A DNA stretch of 55,041 nt from Kofleriaceae bacterium (GTDB taxonomy: Bacteria; Myxococcota_A; Polyangia; Haliangiales; Haliangiaceae): NCBI GenBank assembly GCA_024762925.1, contig JANTGM010000030.1, positions 1 to 55,041 of the forward strand. Reading direction: 5' to 3'. Positions 18,713-26,603 of the stretch are shown here, one piece after another (the stretch's first letter is position 1; every line of letters starts with the position of its first letter). The position numbers and the translations under genes were made by a program. The notes under the pieces are model-generated. The model worked only from the letters and a program-made list of their open reading frames with translations, did not search any database and was not told the origin of the DNA.

Positions 18713-21700
18713 ATGAACGTAGCTCGATTGACCTTCGCTCCCCTTGTGGTTGCGCTCTCTCTACTGTGGTCTGCATCTGCCTTTGCGGCTCCAGTGAGTG
18801 GTGTTGTGTACGACGCACGCACGGGACAACCCATCTCTGGTGTGCGACTACAGTTGTTCTATGACGACAACGATCTGGCGGAACCGGGTGTGTTGGTGCC
18901 AGAGGATCGATTGCCACCACGCGAGCAAGATCAACTCAGCAAGGATGACGGTTCCTACTCTTTTGAGATGCCCTCCGGAAGGCTCTATCGCATTGGCGTC
19001 ACTTCCAACGCCGATCATGCTTCGTTTCCTTCGACCACCGTCCCGCCGCTTGCAGGCTTTGCTCGACCAGGGGAAATCGGCCCAAACTCGCCGAGTGCCA
19101 CTGGTGATCGGCCGTTCTACATGCGCTTCGATGCAACCACCGACAATCGGAGCTTTCTAAACAATCACATCGCTCTCGATCAGCTTGGCGACCGAATCAC
19201 GCTGAGTTTCAAAGCAAATCGCAAGATTGCAAGCACCGGAGATATTCTTAGTTTCTCCGCCTCGCTTGTGAATGACAGCGGAAGAAACCTAAGTGAGGCG
19301 GAAGGCCGCGGGCTCTATTTCTCGGTGGCACTCGCTCGCGGCATCTCGATGAACCTGCCATCATTGCGTGCCTCTGTGCGCTCTGAAGGCGGCAATCCTG
19401 TTGCTCAGGTGGCATCTGCGCGTCGGGTGAGCCGGTCCGGAGATCGGCTACTTCGCTTTGGGCCTTTCAATGTCCCCAGGGGCTCCACACTCGAACTTGC
19501 GTATCAAGCAACGGTCGGCATCGACACCAAGCCTGGCCGCTACGACAGCCGAATGGTCGCGGTCAGTGCATCGGGTATCAACCTAAGCCCCGAGGCCGTT
19601 GCTCAAGTAGCGATTGCGCCCGACCGAGACTTCTCTACATCAACCATTCTCGGACGAGTCTTTTGTGATGACGACGGCAATGGAGTGCAGGGCGATGGCG
19701 AAGCTGGCGTGTTCGGCGCGAAGGTGTATGCAGCAATGGGGAGTGTTGCGACCACGGACACTGCAGGACGGTTTCACATAACGCGGGTTCCGCCCGGTTC
19801 GCACGTCTTCAAACTCGATGAAGGTTCGCTCGCTGGTGGCAAGGTGCTCGGCAAAGCCACGCAGCTCTTAGTGCTCTCTGAAGGATTGCCAATGCAGTTG
19901 CACTATCCAGTGACGTGCGTGCGACGCTGGGTTGACTCGAAGGTGGCCCGCGTTGTGTTTCCCCTCGCCCAACCGAAAGACGTGCCAACGGCCGAAGAGC
20001 TTCCACCATCTCCAACCATGCAGGTTCGTGGACGCATTCAGCCCATGACATTGTCCATCGATGGCCAGCGCCACGATCTACCTGGGTTGGAGATTCGTGA
20101 AGACTTCCCACCCTCCCTGCTTGCTGCGCCGGCCAAGGGCAAGACTGGGGCGCGCCTTGTCCCTGTGCCAGCAGGGGGATTTGCGTCTGAGCTCCCTCGC
20201 TGGAACATTGTTTGGAACGAGGCGAATTTTGGTACAGCCAAGAGCTGGCGCTTTACGATTGAGAAGAGTTCTGAATCCGGATCGCTGAGTCCCGTCCTGC
20301 ACAGGTCGGGGCAAGGGGCTCCGCCTCCCGTCATCGAGTGGAATGGGCTTAGCGACGCTGACAACGAAGCAGCCCCTGCAGTCTATGTTGCGCGGCTCAC
20401 GCTCACAAGCAAGGCAGGTGTAGAGGTCGCGACCCCGCGTCATGCCTTTGCTATTGGCGGCGGTAGTGCTGGCAGTGCGACTCAGCGTGTCTTGCTAAGG
20501 GACAAGCTCTTCGCTCAGAAGGGCGGTAAGCGGGTTGCCGAAGCGGCGCTGCAAGCAGCGATTGCAAAGACTGTGACTCGCCTGGGCACTACAGGGAGAA
20601 TTCAAATTGAGGTTCATGGTGATGGTGCGGGTGACAGACTCAAGTCGGCGGTGCAGACACAGAACGAGGCAAAGTTCATCAAAGAACAGTTCGTAGCCGC
20701 AGGCATTGAAGCGAGCCGTATCGAGGCGCGCGGACGAGGTGCATCCGAACCCATTGACGCCTCAAAAGGATCAGCTGCCCGAAGCAAGAATCGAAGGGTT
20801 GTCTTTGTGGTGCAGGTACCAGTGACCGCCACCGTCGCTGTGCCGAAGTGGATTGTGGGTAAACAAGAACTGCGAGTTGCAGGGCGGATTACTCCGATAG
20901 ACGCGGAGGGCGGGTTTGAAACTGTGGTGCCCAGGCCCGCAAATGGACTTCTTGCGGTAGACATGTTGGCAGCATCGGGCCGCCGTATCGCCTTGCCGAT
21001 TCAGGTGGGCAAAGATCCGGAAGTGGATACCGAGAGCGGAAGAGAGCGAGAGTACGCGGTCGTTGGAGATCTTGCGAAGCGCGAGCTGCGAGTTGATTTC
21101 GCAACAGCGCCCTCGGACCTGTGGTTGGTGGATGCGCGCCTAACAGCTGTGGGCGCGTTACCGGTTCCAGAGCTTCAAACGGAAGTACAGGGAACGGAGC
21201 GGCGTCTAACCTCACCCATGGATTTTCGCTTGGTGGCTTCGTCGAACCTCTCAGTGAAACGCTGGGAGCTTGTTGTAGTTTCAGAGACTGGAGCCACTGT
21301 GCATCGTGCGTCGAAAGACGGCGAAGTGCCTGCAGTCCTGCGTTGGGACGGTTTGGATGATGATTCCAAGTTTGTGCTCAAATCAGGGCAGCGATATCGA
21401 TATTGGCTAGATCTCGAAACTGCCGATGCTTCCGGCATTTCTACGACGCCACGCTGGTTCTCCGTTGATCCCGCCAAGAGTGCACGCGTTCTCGATAAGG
21501 GAGGTCGCTTATTCTCTAAGTCTGGAAGCCCTCGTGCCAATCTCAAGAATCTACTGTCGCGTTTCACGGCTAGAGTCGCTAAGAAAAACTCCGATCGCTT
21601 CTCGATCGTTGTCGAAGTGGTTGGCGATCGACCTCGGGTTGATGCAGTTCGGGCGGAGTTCGTTGCGTACTTGCAGAAGCTCGGACTTAAACCTGAGCGC

Positions 21701-24700
21701 TACGACTTGGTCGCCCGTGAGCTTGTCGGCAAGCGTGACCATATCTCTATCGTTCGAGACTCTCGCCCTGCGAAGGGTGCACCACAAGTTCGCATCAATC
21801 GACGAAGAGTGGCTCTCGATGGATCGACGTTCAACGAGAACGTGAAGCTCGCCCCAGGTCATCCGCTTGTTGTCGAAGTGCAGTCTGCAAGCGGAGCCTT
21901 GTTGCGGTATGTGACTGGGCAGTCGGAGACGGCGCGCACCAGTACTGCAGGTGGTGAGTTGATTGCACCGGGACCATTGGCGCGCCCACAAAAACCGCGC
22001 GAACTTCGCGATGACGAAATTCTCGCCAGTGATACGCCGGCAAAGAGCCTTCGCGTGCATCTGCCACCGCGAGGTCAAGAACTTGGAGCCAAAGAGCTTG
22101 CGATTTCGGGTTCTGTCTCGGCCAGCAAGGTGCGGATCAACGGCAAGGCAGTTGTGGTTCGGCCCAATGGTGAATTCCACGCCATCGTTCCGCTGACGAT
22201 TGGTAAGAACACGCTCGTGATACGTGCCGACGACACACTCGGAGGGTCTTCGACAATTCGCTGGCCGGTCCGGGTCCCAAAACACCACACTGTCGCTGTT
22301 GGCATGGTTGAGGGAGTCGCAGCAACGGCTGCGACATCTCGAGGCTGGTTTGCAGATACCGCAGGTCTAGCTGGCATGGGCAGAGACACGACACTGCAAG
22401 TTGGACCGCTACTACTCTCTGCGAGGGCCCAAGGCTTTGTTCAATCTCGAATGTCGGGTGGCCGGTTCTCAGACTCGGTTGAAGTGACCGCTCACATAAA
22501 CACCGCGAGAGAGCGCGACGCGTCGGCCTTTTTTGAGCAAGTGATTGATCCAGTCCGCTCCGATCTGACGCTTGGTGATGACGCCAGGGAGGATCAGGTT
22601 GTGAACACGCGCGGAAAGCTCTATGCGAAAGTTGTTGCAGGCGATTCGATGGCCGCCATGGGAAGCGTACGCACGCGCCTTGAGGGCGGAGGAGAATTGT
22701 TCTCATACGACAGAACTGCCGATGGCGCTGTGGCAGATTTGAAGCGCGACATTGGCAACAACCAAGTAGCTGTTCGTGCGTTTTCGACAAGTGATGCTAT
22801 TCCCTCCGTTCGCGACATCAACTGGTTTCGCGCTACCGGCGGATCGCTCTACTACTTGCGCCACGGTCATGTTCTCGAGGGTTCCGAAAAAGTTCAAATC
22901 GTTGTTCGCGATCGAGACAGTGGCTTGTTGCTCAGCGCCAACGAGTTGGCTCGCGGTGTTGACTATAGCGTTGAGTATGAGGGTGGGCGTATTCGGCTGA
23001 CCGAACCACTCACAGCGGCCAATCGCTCGTCTTGGGTGATTGACAACATGGACAGCAGCAGCACTCCTATGAGCGGGAACCTCGTCTACTTGAGCGTGCA
23101 GTACGAGCACGAGGATAATGTCGCATCGGCACAGCGGAGTCGCGGAGCGTACGCGAGCACGACTCTTGAAGAACGCCTCAGTGTGGGAGCGGGAATCGTC
23201 TCGGAAGACCGCGGCGATCAAGATGGGTATCGCCTGTTGGGCGCGGATGTATCCCTCCATCTAGGCAAGTTCTCTCATCTCAGCGCGGAAGTCGCCGCAT
23301 CGAGGCAGCGCGATGCCGCGCACTTTCTATCTACCGACGGAGGTTTGTCGTTCGGTGGGTTGCAACGAGACGCCCAGTTTGAAGCCGAGGGCAGCCCTAG
23401 CTCACTCTCTGGAATGCGACTTGGTTGGAAACTCAGCGCCGACCTTGCACTTCGCGACTGGACAAAGGCAGAAGAGTTCCGAGACTCAAGCTTGAGCCTC
23501 TATGTGCAAGATCTCGATCGCGGGTTTGCGAGCGGTGGAGCGGTGTTCGACGAAGGTCGATTCAAATTTGGTGGCCGTCTCCGTCACAGAATTTCTAAGA
23601 CTGACATGTTGCTCATCCGCCATGAAGGGCAAGTCTCGCAGCAGGCTCGTGTCGGACCTACATTGGACGATGTCATGGCCAACGCTACACCGGGCACGCC
23701 AGACGAGCGGGCTTCGTACATCACCAGCGCTCAGTGGGCCCGCGATGTTGGGCGCTGGCACTACAAGTTCGAAGGCATGCATCAGCGCATTACATCAACT
23801 GCTGCATTGGCGAACAACGCGACGTCGATCGATGTGCGACGCTTGGGGCTCGGCACCCTCGCTGCCTACGATATCTCTTCACGAATTCGACTTCACGTCG
23901 GGCAGCAAGTCGTAGCCAATCAAGGCGATGCTGATCCGGTTCTCACTCCGGTCTCGCCGATGGCATCAGGTTCTCGCAGCTCTGAAGCCCTGGCTGGTCT
24001 CGTGAGCAATGTGGGTGGTGGATTCAAGCTTGCACCCGATTTGAGCGTAGGCGCTGATCTCTTCCAGCGCTGGAATGGTGATAACGCAGTTCGCGTGGGA
24101 CTTCGCAACGCTCTCTCTTCCCGTGGTTCGATGTATGTGCAGGAGCAAGTTGGCGAGGTAGATGGACGCCTTAGCAACACAACTATTGTTGGCGCTGAGG
24201 ATCGCTTTGGTGCTGATAATGGTGGTCGAACGTACGGCGAGTACCAAGTCAATCGTGGCGTTTTAGGCAACCGAAATCGCTCGGTGCTTGGCTTGGGTCG
24301 GCGCTGGCAAATCACCAAGAGTCTGGGGCTTGGCGGCGGATTTGAACATCAACAGGCCTTCGGAGGTTTCCTTCCCGATGGAACGTCGATTGGAGATGCA
24401 CAGCGCAATGTTGGGCACACCTCCATCACATATGCGCCGACCAGAACATTTCGTATTGCAGCGCAGGCCGAGCTTCGGTTGGACCATGGCGACTCAGGAA
24501 GCGGCGTCGATGCTGGCGTCTTGGGTGCGGACCCGCGTGCGGGCCAGCTGCCGGGAGGGTTCGCTGACCACGACGGCATTGCCCAAGGTGCCGCACTTAT
24601 TATCGCACCCGGCGAGCAAACTCAGCTTCTAACCGGGATTGGGGCAGAGTGGCGGCTAGCCGACAAGCACACTTGGCTTGGACGTGCACGCTCGTCGCTA

Positions 24701-25267
24701 AGCACGCGTACAGCCGCAGGCGAAGACGAGAGCCGGACTCTTGCTCGCTTTACCGAGCTCACGACAGGTTGGGCATTTCGGCCAGCCGATACGGATCAAC
24801 TTGAAGTTCTGTCTAGGTACAGCTACTTGCTCGAGCAGCGACCCAGCTTGCTAGGAAACGACTCGCGACGGGAGCGCTCCCATGTTCTTGCGGTGCTTCC
24901 CTACGCGCGGCTACCCCATCGCATCTTGCTGTCGGGCAAACTGGCCTATAAATGGAGTGAGATGAATGAGGCATTCGTAGAGTCCGAGGACATCAGTACT
25001 CGTTTTTCGACGATTCTGGCGATTGCCCGTCTCGGCTATCAGTTCTACGGAAAGTGGGACGCATTGACCGAAGCGCGAGTTCTTGGACTTTGGGGTAACG
25101 CCGATGAAGAGAGTAAGGTCGGTTCGTTGCTTGAGATTGGACACTCGGTGGGACGGCACTTGCGCCTCGGAGCAGGTTACAACTTTAGTCACTTTTCCGA
25201 TAACGAACTCGGCGACTTGCGACGCGATAGCCACGGTTTCTTCTTTCGAATGACAGGCATGTACTAG
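18713..25267 (+). CDS. giant multidomain outer membrane protein (OmpA domains and barrel)
   Basis: 2184 residues from ATG 18713, start of a signal peptide (MNVARLTFAPLVVALSLLWS). First is a carboxypeptidase-regulatory-like domain (VSGVVYDARTGQPISGVRL). An SdrD B-like repeat follows near 308-370 (FCDDDGNGVQGDGEAGV, then GRFHITRVPPGSHVF). An OmpA-like domain spans about 591-702 (RIQIEVHGDGAG, then SKNRRVVFVVQV), and a second, degenerate copy about 932-1017 (FSIVVEVVGDRPRVDAVR). The C-terminal ~990 residues are strands rich in Gly, Ser, Arg and aromatics, ending HGFFFRMTGMY with a terminal aromatic residue as in barrel proteins. It probably anchors in the outer membrane and binds peptidoglycan. 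It may be a surface assembly platform; no partner adhesin gene is adjacent. Its TAG stop is also the first three bases of repeat copy B. Confidence 0.8.
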   Translation: MNVARLTFAPLVVALSLLWSASAFAAPVSGVVYDARTGQPISGVRLQLFYDDNDLAEPGVLVPEDRLPPREQDQLSKDDGSYSFEMPSGRLYRIGVTSNADHASFPSTTVPPLAGFARPGEIGPNSPSATGDRPFYMRFDATTDNRSFLNNHIALDQLGDRITLSFKANRKIASTGDILSFSASLVNDSGRNLSEAEGRGLYFSVALARGISMNLPSLRASVRSEGGNPVAQVASARRVSRSGDRLLRFGPFNVPRGSTLELAYQATVGIDTKPGRYDSRMVAVSASGINLSPEAVAQVAIAPDRDFSTSTILGRVFCDDDGNGVQGDGEAGVFGAKVYAAMGSVATTDTAGRFHITRVPPGSHVFKLDEGSLAGGKVLGKATQLLVLSEGLPMQLHYPVTCVRRWVDSKVARVVFPLAQPKDVPTAEELPPSPTMQVRGRIQPMTLSIDGQRHDLPGLEIREDFPPSLLAAPAKGKTGARLVPVPAGGFASELPRWNIVWNEANFGTAKSWRFTIEKSSESGSLSPVLHRSGQGAPPPVIEWNGLSDADNEAAPAVYVARLTLTSKAGVEVATPRHAFAIGGGSAGSATQRVLLRDKLFAQKGGKRVAEAALQAAIAKTVTRLGTTGRIQIEVHGDGAGDRLKSAVQTQNEAKFIKEQFVAAGIEASRIEARGRGASEPIDASKGSAARSKNRRVVFVVQVPVTATVAVPKWIVGKQELRVAGRITPIDAEGGFETVVPRPANGLLAVDMLAASGRRIALPIQVGKDPEVDTESGREREYAVVGDLAKRELRVDFATAPSDLWLVDARLTAVGALPVPELQTEVQGTERRLTSPMDFRLVASSNLSVKRWELVVVSETGATVHRASKDGEVPAVLRWDGLDDDSKFVLKSGQRYRYWLDLETADASGISTTPRWFSVDPAKSARVLDKGGRLFSKSGSPRANLKNLLSRFTARVAKKNSDRFSIVVEVVGDRPRVDAVRAEFVAYLQKLGLKPERYDLVARELVGKRDHISIVRDSRPAKGAPQVRINRRRVALDGSTFNENVKLAPGHPLVVEVQSASGALLRYVTGQSETARTSTAGGELIAPGPLARPQKPRELRDDEILASDTPAKSLRVHLPPRGQELGAKELAISGSVSASKVRINGKAVVVRPNGEFHAIVPLTIGKNTLVIRADDTLGGSSTIRWPVRVPKHHTVAVGMVEGVAATAATSRGWFADTAGLAGMGRDTTLQVGPLLLSARAQGFVQSRMSGGRFSDSVEVTAHINTARERDASAFFEQVIDPVRSDLTLGDDAREDQVVNTRGKLYAKVVAGDSMAAMGSVRTRLEGGGELFSYDRTADGAVADLKRDIGNNQVAVRAFSTSDAIPSVRDINWFRATGGSLYYLRHGHVLEGSEKVQIVVRDRDSGLLLSANELARGVDYSVEYEGGRIRLTEPLTAANRSSWVIDNMDSSSTPMSGNLVYLSVQYEHEDNVASAQRSRGAYASTTLEERLSVGAGIVSEDRGDQDGYRLLGADVSLHLGKFSHLSAEVAASRQRDAAHFLSTDGGLSFGGLQRDAQFEAEGSPSSLSGMRLGWKLSADLALRDWTKAEEFRDSSLSLYVQDLDRGFASGGAVFDEGRFKFGGRLRHRISKTDMLLIRHEGQVSQQARVGPTLDDVMANATPGTPDERASYITSAQWARDVGRWHYKFEGMHQRITSTAALANNATSIDVRRLGLGTLAAYDISSRIRLHVGQQVVANQGDADPVLTPVSPMASGSRSSEALAGLVSNVGGGFKLAPDLSVGADLFQRWNGDNAVRVGLRNALSSRGSMYVQEQVGEVDGRLSNTTIVGAEDRFGADNGGRTYGEYQVNRGVLGNRNRSVLGLGRRWQITKSLGLGGGFEHQQAFGGFLPDGTSIGDAQRNVGHTSITYAPTRTFRIAAQAELRLDHGDSGSGVDAGVLGADPRAGQLPGGFADHDGIAQGAALIIAPGEQTQLLTGIGAEWRLADKHTWLGRARSSLSTRTAAGEDESRTLARFTELTTGWAFRPADTDQLEVLSRYSYLLEQRPSLLGNDSRRERSHVLAVLPYARLPHRILLSGKLAYKWSEMNEAFVESEDISTRFSTILAIARLGYQFYGKWDALTEARVLGLWGNADEESKVGSLLEIGHSVGRHLRLGAGYNFSHFSDNELGDLRRDSHGFFFRMTGMY

Positions 25268-25433
25268 TGTCGGATTCAAAAATCTTGCTCGCGCTCGCTC
25301 GGTTCTTCGCCCTCTGGCCTTCGGCTCAGCGTTGCTCAGCGCCTCCCTTGCCCCAGCAAGCTCGTTGTTCGCGCCTTGCCAGTGAACGAACTCGCATCGC
25401 AATCGTCGATCAACCATTCTGGACCCGACACTA
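25265..25433 (+). repeat. interspersed repeat copy B, 169 bp with terminal inverted repeats
   Basis: Left end TAGTGTCGGATTCAAAAAT and right end ATTCTGGACCCGACACTA are imperfect inverted repeats: the nine outermost bases TAGTGTCGG/CCGACACTA match exactly. Its first TAG is the stop codon of the giant outer membrane gene. The interior has CTTGC-CCCA-GCAAG and a TTCGC...GTGAA hairpin. The rest of the 336-bp gene-free stretch (25434-25603) has no ORF; TAGTGCTTGATTC at 25432 faintly resembles a further left end. Confidence 0.88.
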
Positions 25434-25603
25434 GTGCTTGATTCAAGGACATTGCTTATTTCTCGCCAACTCTCTCGCTGCGTGGACAATCCGCCCGGTC
25501 TTGTTCATCCAGTCTCTGCGTCCACCCAGCTCCTTCTTCACGTCTTGCCTCCAAGCACGATACCTGCGCAAGATTCGTCCCAACTCCAAAGGAGCGAGCA
25601 GTA

Positions 25604-26272
25604 GTGTCACGAAAACGATTGGGCGAAATTCTTGTTGATGCAGGGGTAATCACCCTTCGCCAGCTCGAGCACGCCCTCAACGAACAGCGACGCTGGGGTG
25701 GTCAGGTTGGTAAAATTCTGATCGACGAAGGATTCGTCACCGAAGACCTCTTGGTGCGCGCTCTTGGAAAGCAGCTCAATTTGCCTGTTGTGAGTCTCGA
25801 TGGAGCAAACGTCAAGCGCGAGACGCTGGGAAAGATTTCCATCAACTTGGCTGAGCAGCATGGGGTTTTTCCGTTTCGATTGGAGGGCAAGTTCCTCGAC
25901 GTAGCCATGAGCGACCCACTCAACATGGGCATCATCGATGAACTGCGTATTCGGACGCGACTTAACGTGCGTCCCCACCTTGCCGGCACCTCCGAAATCG
26001 ACCGAGCCATTCGGGTTCACTACAAACACGACATGGATGTTGGTGGCATCGATGTCGACTTTGGAATTGTGGAAGAGCCCGAAGAGATTCTCCACGGTCG
26101 CCCTGATGATCTCTCCGACATGCGTGAGGCCGAGATTGCAGCGCTGCAGCGAAGGCTCTCGGCACTCGAGGCGTTGGTGACCCGCGATGAAGACGTCATT
26201 CGCAAGCTGCTCGGCCTTCTCGCTGACAAAGGCGTTGCGAGTCGCGAAGAAATCTTAGAAGCGATCAAGTAG
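25604..26272 (+). CDS. stand-alone MshEN (GspE/PilB N-terminal) c-di-GMP-binding domain protein
   Basis: 222 residues with a GTG start and AAGGAG upstream. Residues 4-60 match the tandem MshEN motif: RLGEILVDAGVITLRQLEHA and GGQVGKILIDEGFVTEDLLV, the paired elements that bind cyclic di-GMP in MshE and PilB-type ATPases. The rest of the GspE-II N-domain follows (KQLNLPVVSL, FPFRLEGKFLDVAMSDP). There is no ATPase domain; a coiled-coil-like segment (EAEIAALQRRLSALEALVTR) and a short tail end the protein. It is probably a cytosolic c-di-GMP sensor or adaptor, plausibly for the type IV pilus machinery encoded 12 kb away, but the partner is inferred. Confidence 0.85.
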   Translation: MSRKRLGEILVDAGVITLRQLEHALNEQRRWGGQVGKILIDEGFVTEDLLVRALGKQLNLPVVSLDGANVKRETLGKISINLAEQHGVFPFRLEGKFLDVAMSDPLNMGIIDELRIRTRLNVRPHLAGTSEIDRAIRVHYKHDMDVGGIDVDFGIVEEPEEILHGRPDDLSDMREAEIAALQRRLSALEALVTRDEDVIRKLLGLLADKGVASREEILEAIK

Positions 26273-26328
26273 GATCTTCGCTGGGACTTTGTCGCAAGCA
26301 AACCGCAGGCACGGTGCTAGCTTCGGAT

Positions 26329-26344
26329 GCCTGAGCTCTCAGGC
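26329..26344. terminator. perfect 7-bp palindrome, possible weak terminator
   Basis: GCCTGAG-CT-CTCAGGC lies 57 bp downstream of the MshEN gene. There is no T-run. The 170 bp from 26273 to 26442 hold nothing else; from 26443 onwards is repeat copy C. Confidence 0.3.
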
Positions 26345-26442
26345 GGGCATGGGGCAAGCGACCGATCAAGCAACGATGAGCGTTGGCGCCTCAACGCGTC
26401 CAGTGGCGAGAAGATGAGTGAGCACACTCAATCTCTTTGACT

Positions 26443-26602
26443 ATAGAACGCGCTCACTCGCCTTCTCGCCCGAAGGAGACTGGCTCTGCCAGTCTTCTTC
26501 GTTGTTCCTCGGTCGCTTGCCCCAGCAAGCTCGTTGTTCGCGTCTTGCCAGCGAACGAATTCCCGTCGCGATCGTCGATCCACCATTCTGGACCCGACAC
26601 TA
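26443..26602 (+). repeat. interspersed repeat copy C (hybrid type)
   Basis: The body matches copies D and E (ATAGAACGCGCTCACTCGCC, then the GACTGGC-TCT-GCCAGTC hairpin with 7-bp arms). The right end matches copy B instead (ATTCTGGACCCGACACTA). The left inverted repeat is not recognisable; the 26400-26442 region is divergent. It ends two bases from the PBP1A stop codon. The GTTCGC...GCGAAC hairpin is intact. Confidence 0.85.
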
Positions 26603-26603
26603 G

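Noticed and set aside
25434-25603. A possible further repeat copy next to copy B
   Set aside because: Only the first dozen bases resemble a left end; the rest does not align with any copy.
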